Part shown: in pieces, positions 21,098 to 28,694 of the stretch
How positions within the stretch are numbered: position 1 is the stretch's first letter
Layout: each line of letters begins with the position of its first letter
Origin: Dehalococcoidia bacterium
GTDB lineage: Bacteria; Chloroflexota; Dehalococcoidia; E44-bin15; DAOWNJ01
Direction: 5' to 3'
DNA: 34,995 nucleotides
Assembly: GCA_030642645.1 (NCBI GenBank)
Contig: DAOWNJ010000001.1
Location: 1 to 34,995, forward strand
The notes under the pieces: model-generated
What the model was told of the DNA's origin: nothing
The model's input: only the letters and a program-made list of their open reading frames with translations
Databases searched by the model: none
Position numbers and translations under genes: made by a program

Positions 21098-22060
21098 TTA
21101 CCAGATGGCGTGGATAAACTGCTTAATGGTGAACCATACCATATGCCGCCATACCCTTCTCTTCCAGCTATTCCTTGAGAAAAGCCCCCTGGCCAGCTTT
21201 ACAGGGTCAGTGTAACAGGATGTGAAGCACCAGTGATACCAGGAGGTAAGCTGCCTTCGGGAAAGGTATTCAGTCGGCATAATAGCATTTGCCATATTAT
21301 ACAGGGAGTAGTCAACTGTCTCCAGCTGGCCATTTGCCTTCGCCTCCTCATATACATCGGAGCCCGGGAACGGGGTGAACATGGTGAATATAGGGAAGTC
21401 CACATCCAACCACTTCATATATCGGACCTTGTGCTCAATGGAGCGGGCACTATCATTCCTTGAGCCGATAAGAAGTAGCCCCTGGCAGACGATGTCATTC
21501 TGCCTAAGGAGCTCAACCGCCTCCCCGACCTCCCTGGTTGTGAGCTGCTTGTTGAACTCACGAAGCTCCCTGTCTGTGGATGACTCAACCCCTATCTGAG
21601 CCATTAGATTACCAGCCTTCCTCATCTCAGGAAGGAGCTCCTTATGTTTTATCACCAGGTCGGCCCTTCCCTGGTAATACCAGGATATATCAAGGCCCCT
21701 CTTTATTATCTCTTCACAGATACCATGAATATGCTCTCCATCAACATTGAAGCAGTCATCCCCGAACCAGAAACACTCCCTGCCATATTCCTTATTAAGT
21801 ATCTCCATCTCATCGACAACCGCTTTCGGGTCCCTTGGCCTCCACTTTGCACCCCAGAACCTCCACTCGGAGCAGAAGGTGCACTTGTGAGGGCATCCGC
21901 GGCTTGAGAGGATGGTGGTGAACTTGCCGAATGCAGTGAAACGATACTTATTCATAGGCAGGAAGTGGTAGGCTGGGATTGGAAGCTCATCTACATCGAT
22001 GAGGGGTTGGTCTGGTGTCTTGATAAGCCCGCCGTTTTGCCTCAAGGTAATGCCCTTCAC
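21098..22060 (-). CDS. Radical SAM protein, C-terminal part of a split B12-binding radical SAM gene
   Basis: A 320-residue stretch with the radical SAM cluster motif SSRGCPHKCTFCSEWRFWG (C56, C60, C63), then DDCFNVDGEHIHGICEEI, IGVESSTDRELREFNK and SAM-binding GLLLIGSRNDS. Homologues of this class carry a cobalamin-binding domain in front; that domain is encoded just upstream (22067-22489) in the same frame, with a single TAA at 22067-22069 between. The GTG at 22060 is the first possible start; a GGAGGGG lies about 12 nt before it, so independent restart is possible but not strongly indicated. Function is unknown; methyltransferase- or cyclase-type chemistry is usual for B12-radical SAM enzymes. 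Confidence 0.8.
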   Translation of the reverse strand: MKGITLRQNGGLIKTPDQPLIDVDELPIPAYHFLPMNKYRFTAFGKFTTILSSRGCPHKCTFCSEWRFWGAKWRPRDPKAVVDEMEILNKEYGRECFWFGDDCFNVDGEHIHGICEEIIKRGLDISWYYQGRADLVIKHKELLPEMRKAGNLMAQIGVESSTDRELREFNKQLTTREVGEAVELLRQNDIVCQGLLLIGSRNDSARSIEHKVRYMKWLDVDFPIFTMFTPFPGSDVYEEAKANGQLETVDYSLYNMANAIMPTEYLSRRQLTSWYHWCFTSCYTDPVKLARGLFSRNSWKRRVWRHMVWFTIKQFIHAIW

Positions 22061-22066
22061 CTGGGA

Positions 22067-22489
22067 TTAGTCCCCTCCATTATCTAGGCACCTAACGAGG
22101 TCAACAATGGTGCGCTCCCCCTCCCCTCGCGCAACGATGTCGATCCCAGGGTTCTCCATCAGTGTCTCGCTAGCGTCGAAGGTGGGATGCGGGCCGCCGT
22201 TAACGGTTCTAATGTCAGGATTCACCTCTTTGGCGATCCTCATTGTGCGGAGGGCCTGGGGGAAGAAGGGGGTAATGGCGCTTGCGCCTACGATACCGGG
22301 CTGAGATTCCTCGATGGTTCTCTCCAGTCCCACCCAGCCGAGCCCACTGGCATTGCAGTCAACGAGGTCAACATCTATATTCTCCCTCTCAAGTACGGCG
22401 GCAAGCTGTGCAATGCCCAGTGGGGGTGAGACGCATTTCCCCATAAGCTCCCAGGTCTTCTTTGGGGGCTCGATCAAAAGGACCTTCAT
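22067..22489 (-). CDS. Cobalamin-binding domain, N-terminal part of a split radical SAM gene
   Basis: A 140-residue B12-binding-type Rossmann domain: MKVLLIEPPKKTWELMGK at the start, LGIAQLAAVLERENIDVDLVD, VGASAITPFFPQALR and the final TVNGGPHPTFDASETL and IDIVARGEGERTIVDLVRC. The classic DxHxxG motif is not present, as is common in this radical SAM class. It stops at TAA 22067-22069, and the same frame reopens at once into the radical SAM core. No ribosome site precedes the ATG at 22489; instead TATAAT lies 8 nt upstream, suggesting a leaderless mRNA. Confidence 0.8.
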   Translation of the reverse strand: MKVLLIEPPKKTWELMGKCVSPPLGIAQLAAVLERENIDVDLVDCNASGLGWVGLERTIEESQPGIVGASAITPFFPQALRTMRIAKEVNPDIRTVNGGPHPTFDASETLMENPGIDIVARGEGERTIVDLVRCLDNGGD

Positions 22490-22497
22490 TGGGAGGA

Positions 22498-22503
22498 ATT
22501 ATA
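22498..22503 (-). promoter_or_regulatory. -10 box close to the B12/radical SAM start codon
   Basis: TATAAT on the minus strand (22503-22498), 8 nt before the ATG at 22489, with no Shine-Dalgarno site between. No good -35 is visible at 16-18 bp upstream, where the hairpin at 22516-22556 begins. Confidence 0.4.
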
Positions 22504-22515
22504 TAGCTTTGCTAC

Positions 22516-22556
22516 GAAATTGGCGAGGGCTGCCGAAGGCAGCCCTCGCCAATTTC
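22516..22556 (-). terminator. 19-bp perfect hairpin after nrdJ
   Basis: GAAATTGGCGAGGGCTGCC (22516-22534) pairs perfectly with 22538-22556 around a 3-nt loop. In the minus-strand RNA the tip is C(UUCG)G, the very stable tetraloop. It begins 13 nt after the nrdJ stop and so probably marks the transcript end, but no U-tract follows on this strand, so it may act as an RNA-stabilising 3' end rather than a classic terminator. Confidence 0.6.
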
Positions 22557-22569
22557 CCCTTTCTTTTCA

Positions 22570-25161
22570 TCAGCACCTGGTATAGCCGCAATTGCGGCAG
22601 ATATAGCAGCCCTCCTGATATATCAGGATGCCAGAGCACTCAGGGCACAGCCCCGCCATATTTGCTCCCAGTCCAGAGGCATCAGTCTTTTCTTCGGTTT
22701 CCCCTTTTTTGATCTCCCCACCTTCCTCCCTCCCCTCCCCAGGAAGATACTTCTCAAGCACACTGCCGATGGCATCGGCACAGGAGAGGACCGCATGGCC
22801 CTCCTCCCAGGCCATCGAGGGGCAGCGGATCCCCTTGAGTTGCTTCACTATCGAGGCTAGATCAACCCCTGACCTCAGGGCCAGGGAGATGAGGCGACTT
22901 GTCGCCTCAAGTTGAGCCGAGGCGCAGCCCCCCGCCTTCCCCAGGGTGGAGAAGACCTCGCAGATGCCATCATCATCGAAGTTCACTGTCACATAGATAT
23001 TGCCGCAGCCGGTTGTTACCCTCTCGGTGATCCCGGTGGTTACCTTCCCCCTCCTCCTGGGGACAAGCCTGACCCCTTCGCCCCCTTTTTCCTCGCCTGT
23101 GCTCAGAACCTGCCTGTCCTTGCTCCGATCCCTGTAAATGGTTATCCCCTTTAAGCCCTCCTTATAGGCGAGCATGAATACCTTGGTTATATCCTCCCTG
23201 GTGGCATCATGAGGGAAGTTCACTGTCTTTGAGACAGCATTGTTAGTAGACTTCTGAAATGCCGCCTGCATCCTCACATGCCACTCAGGGGTTATATCGT
23301 GGGCGGTGACAAAGAGCTTCTTCACCCTTTCGGGGATATCCCCTACATCCTTAATGCTTCCTCGCCTTGCCAGCTCCTTCATGAGCCCCTCGGAGTAAAA
23401 ACCTTCTCTCTTTGCCACCTCCTCAAAGTATGGGTTTATCTCTATCAGCCGATCGTTGTCCAGTATATTTCGAACATAGCTCAGGGCGAAGAGAGGCTCA
23501 ATGCCGCTGGAGCAGCCGGCGATGATGCTCAGTGTCCCGGTAGGGGCGATGGTTGTTCTGGTTGCGTTTCTCACCTTTGGGCCACTAGGGGCATCATATA
23601 GACTCCCCTCAAATGCAGGGAACACCCCCCTCTCCCCAGCAAGCTCAACCGATGCCTCGGTTGCCCTATCATCTATGAAGCTCATCACCTCCTCTGCCAC
23701 CTCAAGCGCCTCATCGGAGTCATAGGGTATCCCAAGGCGAATGAGCATATCAGCAAACCCCATTATTCCCAGCCCTATCTTCCTCGTCTTTCGGGTCATC
23801 TCCGTTATCTCGGAAAGTGGGAATTTGTTTACCTCAATTACATCGTCAAGAAACCTCACCGCAGCCTTTACTGTTTGGGCTAGCTTGGGATAGTCAATGT
23901 GGGGACCTTCTCCATCCTGAGAGATCATCCTTGATAGGTTGATCGAGCCAAGATTGCAGGATTCGTAGGGCAAAAGCGGTTGCTCCCCACAGGGGTTGGT
24001 GCTCTCAATCGAGCCAAGGTTCGGGGTAGGGTTATCCTTATTTACCCTGTCTAAAAAGACAATCCCGGGGTCTCCGGTTCTCCACGCCATATCAACAATC
24101 CTATCAAAGACCTCCCTTGCGTTGCGCTTCCCACTGCTCTTCCCTGTTCTTGGGTTAATGATGTTATAGTCTGTCCCTTCCTCCACCGCCCTCATGAACT
24201 CCTCCGTTACCGCTACCGATAGGTTGAAGTTAGAAAAGGCGTCGTTGTTCTCCTTTGCAGCGATGAAACTCAGGATGTCAGGATGGTCTATATTCAGGAT
24301 CGCCATATTGGCGCCGCGGCGCATCCCCCCCTGCTTTATCACATCGGTTGCGGTATCGAATGCCCTCATGAAGGAGACCGGACCTGAGGCCACACCACCA
24401 GTTGAGCCAACGAGGTCCTTTTGAGGCCTCAGCCTGGAGAAGGAGAAGCCGGTCCCACCGCCGCTCTTGTGGATTAGGGCGGTATACTTTACAGCATCGA
24501 ATATGGACTCCATGGAGTCACCGATAGGGAGGACGAAGCACGCCGATAGTTGCTGTAGCTCCCTCCCTGCATTCATAAGGGTAGGGGAGTTGGGAAGGAA
24601 CTCCAGGTCTCTCATAAGCCTGTAGAATTCCCCCTCCCAGTAGTTGGCATCGACATTCGGGTCAAATATAAGCTCTGCCGAGGCGATATTCCTGGCAACG
24701 CGGCGGAACATATCATCCGCTGTTTCGATAACTCGGCCCGAATCGTCCTTCCTCAGGTACCTCCTCTCCAGCACCTGGATTGCATTATCAGAAAGTTCTA
24801 TCCCCTTCCTGGACGGCCTCTTTTGGGGGGCTACACTTAAAGGCCTGGCCTCCTGGGCGGGGATGATTTCCTCCATCCCGGGGAGTGGGCGGGTCAGCCC
24901 CATCCTGGAGATTATCTGCTCGGATAGGCCAGCCATAAGGTCGCGATCGGTTGCGTCCATGGACTCAGTGACTGTGGAGACGACATGGGTGATGCCATCG
25001 AGGTCAAGTCGCCCCCCTTTGATTATCTCGTCGGTGAGCCTTTCTATAACCTTGCGGTCAGATAGCCCCATAGACTCAGCGGAGGAGAATATAATACGGG
25101 CGATCCTGTTGCGATCAAGAGCAACCATCTTGGAGGTCTTTCTGTGGTGATTGGTAGTCAT
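22570..25161 (-). CDS. nrdJ: Adenosylcobalamin-dependent ribonucleotide reductase (class II)
   Basis: An 863-residue enzyme that reduces ribonucleotides to deoxyribonucleotides using a B12-generated thiyl radical. Landmarks: a helical N-terminal extension (1-100) with repeated RxxRI-x-I/ESM-type segments like an ATP-cone; Cys208 in LSACFVLPIGDSMESIF; radical-site Cys391 in STNPCGEQPLLPYESCNLGS; the phosphate-binding TRTTIAPTGTLSIIAGCSSG near 520; and a C-terminal Cys-rich tail CPEC-CYICRNCGYTRC (about 840-863) that resembles a zinc ribbon. The ATG at 25161 follows GAGGAG. It is the last gene after nrdR and a small basic gene whose stop abuts its ribosome site, so one NrdR-controlled operon is likely. 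B12 dependence suits an oxygen-independent lifestyle. Confidence 0.96.
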   Translation of the reverse strand: MTTNHHRKTSKMVALDRNRIARIIFSSAESMGLSDRKVIERLTDEIIKGGRLDLDGITHVVSTVTESMDATDRDLMAGLSEQIISRMGLTRPLPGMEEIIPAQEARPLSVAPQKRPSRKGIELSDNAIQVLERRYLRKDDSGRVIETADDMFRRVARNIASAELIFDPNVDANYWEGEFYRLMRDLEFLPNSPTLMNAGRELQQLSACFVLPIGDSMESIFDAVKYTALIHKSGGGTGFSFSRLRPQKDLVGSTGGVASGPVSFMRAFDTATDVIKQGGMRRGANMAILNIDHPDILSFIAAKENNDAFSNFNLSVAVTEEFMRAVEEGTDYNIINPRTGKSSGKRNAREVFDRIVDMAWRTGDPGIVFLDRVNKDNPTPNLGSIESTNPCGEQPLLPYESCNLGSINLSRMISQDGEGPHIDYPKLAQTVKAAVRFLDDVIEVNKFPLSEITEMTRKTRKIGLGIMGFADMLIRLGIPYDSDEALEVAEEVMSFIDDRATEASVELAGERGVFPAFEGSLYDAPSGPKVRNATRTTIAPTGTLSIIAGCSSGIEPLFALSYVRNILDNDRLIEINPYFEEVAKREGFYSEGLMKELARRGSIKDVGDIPERVKKLFVTAHDITPEWHVRMQAAFQKSTNNAVSKTVNFPHDATREDITKVFMLAYKEGLKGITIYRDRSKDRQVLSTGEEKGGEGVRLVPRRRGKVTTGITERVTTGCGNIYVTVNFDDDGICEVFSTLGKAGGCASAQLEATSRLISLALRSGVDLASIVKQLKGIRCPSMAWEEGHAVLSCADAIGSVLEKYLPGEGREEGGEIKKGETEEKTDASGLGANMAGLCPECSGILIYQEGCYICRNCGYTRC

Positions 25162-25170
25162 GATAGCTCC

Positions 25171-25370
25171 TCACCCTTTTCTTAGTCTTGGTGGTGTTAG
25201 CTTTCTTCCATCTCTTGCCGACTTAAATGTAACCCTATTCCTGCCCACTTTAGCAACAACTGGTGTAGCGCCTGCTTTAGTCGATCCAGCCTTTAGTCTG
25301 CCTAACTCCTTCGCACTGAGATCTTTAGGCTGATCTCTTTTTCACGCCCATACTTATACTGATTTGCCAT
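25171..25370 (-). pseudogene. Small basic protein gene between nrdR and nrdJ, -1 frameshift
   Basis: The ATG at 25370 has a very good ribosome site (AAGGAG, spacing 7-8) and begins MANQYKYGREK. That frame soon stops, but the next frame runs open to TGA at 25171-25173 with QPKDLSAKELGRLKAGSTKA, GATPVVAKVGRNRVTFKSAR and DGRKLTPPRLRKG. If the AAAAA run at 25347-25351 had six A residues, a single 66-residue, Lys/Arg-rich protein would result, ending directly before the nrdJ ribosome site (TGAGGAG). It is strongly basic, so nucleic-acid binding is possible. I do not recognise a family. Either the gene is truly shifted, uses slippage at the A tract, or one A is missing from the sequence. Confidence 0.6.
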
Positions 25371-25422
25371 TGTCAGTCTCCTTACAATAACTACTTAAAG
25401 CACCTCCGCCTGCCAAGGGTAT

Positions 25423-25920
25423 CTACCCCTTCTCAGAGAACAGGGGAAGCTGGCTTTTTAAGTCGGATACGAGCTTGTGCTGAGCAAAGGTGTCAGCCTC
25501 CCGCTTCAATTCCTCCACATCGGCGAATGCCCGATAGACGCTTGCGAAGCGGACATAGGCGACGCCATCGAGACGGCGAAGCCTCTCCATCACCATATCC
25601 CCGATAACCCGGGAGGGTACCTCGGCTCTGCCCAGCCTATGTAACTCAGACTCGATCTCATCAACCATCTGTTCAATAGCCTCACTTGATACCGGGCGTT
25701 TGGCACAGGCCTTTCGAATGCCCGAGGTCAGCTTCTCACGGCTGAAATCCTCCCTTCGCCCATCCTTTTTGATGACAAGAAGGCTTCCTTCCTGTATCCA
25801 CTCATAGGTGGTGAATCTTGAGCCGCAGCCAAGGCACTGACGGCGACGGCGCACACTCTCATTCACATTTCGGGAGTCAATTACCCTTGAATTCTCACAG
25901 CCGCAAAATGGACACCGCAT
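25423..25920 (-). CDS. nrdR: Ribonucleotide reductase transcriptional repressor NrdR
   Basis: A 165-residue regulator that senses ATP/dATP and represses ribonucleotide reductase genes. The N-terminal zinc ribbon has Cys3, Cys6, Cys29 and Cys32 (MRCPFCGC, RRQCLGCGSRF); an ATP-cone follows at about 48-138 with VIKKDGRREDFSREKLTSGI and VAYVRFASVYRAF. Length is as usual. The ATG at 25920 is preceded by a weak ribosome site. Its own promoter carries two NrdR-box cores (25933-25982), so autoregulation of nrdR and downstream nrdJ is expected. It lies 128 nt after ftsZ, separated by a terminator. Confidence 0.96.
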   Translation of the reverse strand: MRCPFCGCENSRVIDSRNVNESVRRRRQCLGCGSRFTTYEWIQEGSLLVIKKDGRREDFSREKLTSGIRKACAKRPVSSEAIEQMVDEIESELHRLGRAEVPSRVIGDMVMERLRRLDGVAYVRFASVYRAFADVEELKREADTFAQHKLVSDLKSQLPLFSEKG

Positions 25921-25932
25921 CTTCAGGAAATC

Positions 25933-25982
25933 CTATATATAGTGACAATATGCCTTATACCACAATATATAGGATTTGTCAA
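25933..25982 (-). promoter_or_regulatory. nrdR promoter with two NrdR boxes
   Basis: On the minus strand: TTGACA (25982-25977), a 17-bp spacer and TATAAG (25959-25954). Two segments match the NrdR core CWATATATWG: 25963-25972, inside the spacer between -35 and -10, and 25933-25942, just downstream of the start point. Their centres are 30 bp apart, about three helical turns, as described for paired NrdR boxes. Confidence 0.8.
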
Positions 25983-25988
25983 GGTAGC

Positions 25989-26026
25989 AAAAAAGCCCAT
26001 AGGGGCTAATAACTCCTATGGGCTTT
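25989..26026 (-). terminator. Intrinsic terminator after ftsZ
   Basis: AAAGCCCATAGG (25992-26003) pairs perfectly with CCTATGGGCTTT (26015-26026). On the minus strand, the direction of ftsZ, the stem ends in a run of six T. It lies 23 nt after the ftsZ stop and directly before the nrdR promoter. Confidence 0.88.
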
Positions 26027-26048
26027 CGTCCAATGCCTCTACTTTAGC

Positions 26049-27161
26049 TCAGCGACGCGGCACCCCGGATGTCTTTGTGGGGGGGGTAACCACCTGCTGC
26101 CTCCAGACAGGAGCAGGACGGCGCATGAAGGCAGGGACATCAAGCTTATCCTCGTCCTCGAGCCCCTTCATGAGCTTGCGCAGCTCCTCATCCATTGCTG
26201 GCCGACTCGTCCTAGAGGCGAAACCGGTAGCGATGAGGGTGATCCTCACATCGTTATCCATCTCCGGGTCGAAGACCACACCGAAGATGATATTGGCCTC
26301 GGGGTCAACTGCCTGGCTTATTACCGCGGCCGCCTCATTGACCTCATGGAGGGTGAGGCCAGGCCCACCGGTAACATTAAACAGCACCCCCTTTGACCCC
26401 TCGATGGAGACATCCAGGAGGGGGCTGGCGATGGCCGCCTTGGCGGCATCGACGGCTCGATTCTGACCAGTTCCCCTTCCTATAGACATCCAGGCTGGAC
26501 CAGCCTTGCTCATTACCGCCTTGACATCGGCGAAGTCGAGGTTTATCTCGCCGGGGACGGTGATCAGCTCGGCTATGGACTGGACCCCCTGCTGGAGAAC
26601 CTCATCAGCCAGCTTGAATGCCGTCTGCATTTGCACCTTTTCGTCACAGATAGAGAGCAGGCGGTCATTGGGGATGGTGATCAGGGTATCGACCGAATCG
26701 ACTAACTTGGTGACACCCTCATCGGCCACCTGGAAGCGCCTTGCCCCCTCGAAGCTGAATGGTTTTGTTACCACTGCAATGGTGAGGGCCCCACCCTCCT
26801 TGGCGATGTCGGCGATCACTGGGGCGGCCCCTGTCCCGGTTCCACCCCCCATTCCTGCGGTGATAAAGACCATGTCAGATCCGACAATTATCTCCTGGAG
26901 TTCGCCTCTCGACTCCTCTGCTGCCCTGAGCCCCATGTCGTGGTCGCCGCCAACACCGAGGCCCTTTGTCAGCTTATCCCCGATTCGGATAAGGGTCGGG
27001 GCCTCACACCTGAGGAGGGCCTGAGCATCGGTGTTGACCCCAACGAAATCAACCCCGATTATCCCTTCACGCACCATGCGGCTTATCGCATTGCAGCCTC
27101 CTCCCCCGAGGCCGATGACCTTAATCCTTGCAGGGCTGGGGGCATAATCAGCTCTAGCCAT
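26049..27161 (-). CDS. ftsZ: Cell division GTPase FtsZ
   Basis: A 370-residue tubulin homologue that forms the division ring. Visible: IKVIGLGGGGCNAISRMV (nucleotide-binding start), the tubulin signature GMGGGTGTGAAPV, the T7 synergy-loop region INLDFADVKAVM, and a short linker with the conserved tail motif DVPAFMRR. Extra residues (VTPPTKTSGVPRR) follow the tail peptide. The ATG at 27161 has AAGGAGG upstream at good spacing; the frame open to 27302 overlaps ftsA and is not used. It is directly downstream of ftsA in the same operon. Confidence 0.97.
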   Translation of the reverse strand: MARADYAPSPARIKVIGLGGGGCNAISRMVREGIIGVDFVGVNTDAQALLRCEAPTLIRIGDKLTKGLGVGGDHDMGLRAAEESRGELQEIIVGSDMVFITAGMGGGTGTGAAPVIADIAKEGGALTIAVVTKPFSFEGARRFQVADEGVTKLVDSVDTLITIPNDRLLSICDEKVQMQTAFKLADEVLQQGVQSIAELITVPGEINLDFADVKAVMSKAGPAWMSIGRGTGQNRAVDAAKAAIASPLLDVSIEGSKGVLFNVTGGPGLTLHEVNEAAAVISQAVDPEANIIFGVVFDPEMDNDVRITLIATGFASRTSRPAMDEELRKLMKGLEDEDKLDVPAFMRRPAPVWRQQVVTPPTKTSGVPRR

Positions 27162-27184
27162 TTCTTCCTCCTTTCTAAAGCTCC

Positions 27185-28417
27185 TTAATGGGGTAAAAGT
27201 CTCCTTATGCGGAATAACAAACGATTGAGGGACCTGCCTATCGTCCTCCAGTATCCCTGGGATGGCAAGCCCTCTCCAATTGTATGGTTTGCAGCCCAGC
27301 ACAGTAGCCCCACGCTTGTGGCATAGGCCGGATCGTGGAGCACATCGGTGAGGCCAAACATACCCCTTGGCATCCCCACCCTGACCGGGAGCCTCAACAC
27401 ATCACGGGCCAGCATCTCTATCCCTGGCAGGTTAGAGGACCCGCCGGTAAGCACCAGGCCCTCGGGAACCAGGTGTAGGTATTCCCCAGGGGGAAGCTCG
27501 AGGAGGATCATCCTGAGTATCTCCTCCATCCTCACCTCGATGATCTGGCAAAGCTCCTTATAGGCGAAGCTGAAGCCGTCCTCAGAGCTTACGGTAGCAG
27601 CGTCGAAATTGCCATTGGCAACTGGCATCACCTTGCCATACTTCTTCTTCATCTCCTCCGCCACCTCGAAGGGAAGACCAAGACCTATGGATATATCCCT
27701 GGTCACCTGGTAGCCAGCCACAGGGAGGATGGCGGTGTGACAGATGCTTCCATCCTTGAATATTGCTATATCCGTGGTGCCTCCCCCGATATCGGCGAGG
27801 ATGACCCCTGCATCCCTCTCATCAGGGGTGAGGACTGTCTCCGCACTGGCAAGGGGCTCAAGGACGAGGTCCTCGATCTCAACCCCGATGCCCCTGATGC
27901 ACTTGACCAGGTTCTTTATCGAGGCTACAGCGGCGGTGATGATATGAGTCTCAACATCAAGCCTGAAGCCGTGCATCCCCACTGGGTTCTTCACCCCGCT
28001 CTGGCCATCAAGGGCATAGCCTCTGGGGATAACATGCAACATCTCCCGATCATTGGGAATCTCGATGCTCCTGGCGCTATCCAGAACTCGCGCAATGTCC
28101 TGAGGGGTGACCAGCCGGTCGCTGCGATTGGTTGATACCACGCCTCGGTTGTTCATGGAGGTGACGTGCCTTCCGGTAACCCCAACATATGCCGAGCCTA
28201 TCTTTACCCCGCTGGCACGCTCCGCCTTCCTCACTGACTCCTTGATTGACTCCTTTGCCTCATCGATGTTGACTACAAGACCCTTTTTGAGCCCCCTTGA
28301 CGGGGCGATGCCAAACCCGATTACCCTGATATCTGGCCCATCGCCAATATTGGCCTGTATAGTGCAAATCTTAGTAGTGCCCACATCGATGGAAGTAAAT
28401 GTACCCTTTTTCGCCAT
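27185..28417 (-). CDS. ftsA: Cell division actin-like protein FtsA
   Basis: A 410-residue actin-fold ATPase that tethers FtsZ filaments to the membrane. Motifs: SIDVGTTKICTI (phosphate 1), SHS2-like inserted domain around 85-160, ADIGGGTTDIAIFKDG (phosphate 2) and LVLTGGSSNLPGI (adenosine). The C-terminal end, GRSLNRLLFRIRRLLPH, is an amphipathic Arg-rich helix of the type that binds membrane. AAAGGAGG precedes the ATG at 28417. In this cluster it follows rsmH and a small ORF without any mur, ftsI or ftsW gene between. Confidence 0.95.
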   Translation of the reverse strand: MAKKGTFTSIDVGTTKICTIQANIGDGPDIRVIGFGIAPSRGLKKGLVVNIDEAKESIKESVRKAERASGVKIGSAYVGVTGRHVTSMNNRGVVSTNRSDRLVTPQDIARVLDSARSIEIPNDREMLHVIPRGYALDGQSGVKNPVGMHGFRLDVETHIITAAVASIKNLVKCIRGIGVEIEDLVLEPLASAETVLTPDERDAGVILADIGGGTTDIAIFKDGSICHTAILPVAGYQVTRDISIGLGLPFEVAEEMKKKYGKVMPVANGNFDAATVSSEDGFSFAYKELCQIIEVRMEEILRMILLELPPGEYLHLVPEGLVLTGGSSNLPGIEMLARDVLRLPVRVGMPRGMFGLTDVLHDPAYATSVGLLCWAANHTIGEGLPSQGYWRTIGRSLNRLLFRIRRLLPH

Positions 28418-28500
28418 TGACTGCCTCCTTTGGCTGATTTTTACTCCCGTGATGTCGATATTTCCTACATCTCAATAACCTCCCTTGTGATCGGCGGATT

Positions 28501-28686
28501 TCATATTAAACGGGCAGTGTCGTGGTTGCTGGGCTGCAATGTGAGGGGCTCAACGAAGAAACTTTTTGGGGTAATTTCTGCCAGCGGAGAAGGATCAGCC
28601 ACGGTGGAGCGGGGGCTCCCCTTTTCTTTGAGTTCTGCCAGCGAGAGAGGGTAACGGCAACCCAGTTCCACGACACTGCCCGACAT
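28501..28686 (-). CDS. Small unknown protein in the ftsL position of the division cluster
   Basis: A 61-residue open frame between rsmH and ftsA. It begins 8 nt after the rsmH stop and has an excellent ribosome site (AGGAGG, spacing 4) that overlaps that stop, which argues that it is translated. The product contains a loose internal repeat, SLAELKEKGSPRSTVA and SPLAEITPKSFFVEPL, reflected in the DNA by a duplicated CTGGCAGAA. No membrane segment or coiled coil is seen, so it is not an FtsL homologue I can recognise. The 83 nt that follow (28418-28500) hold nothing but the ftsA ribosome site. Confidence 0.5.
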   Translation of the reverse strand: MSGSVVELGCRYPLSLAELKEKGSPRSTVADPSPLAEITPKSFFVEPLTLQPSNHDTARLI

Positions 28687-28694
28687 TTAACCTC

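Noticed and set aside
25151..25333. A 60-codon plus-strand open frame between nrdJ and nrdR
   Set aside because: It is antisense to the basic small gene, which has the better ribosome site and operon position.
28501..28686. Assignment of the small ORF as FtsL
   Set aside because: It has the right position but no membrane helix and no coiled coil, so I leave it as unknown.
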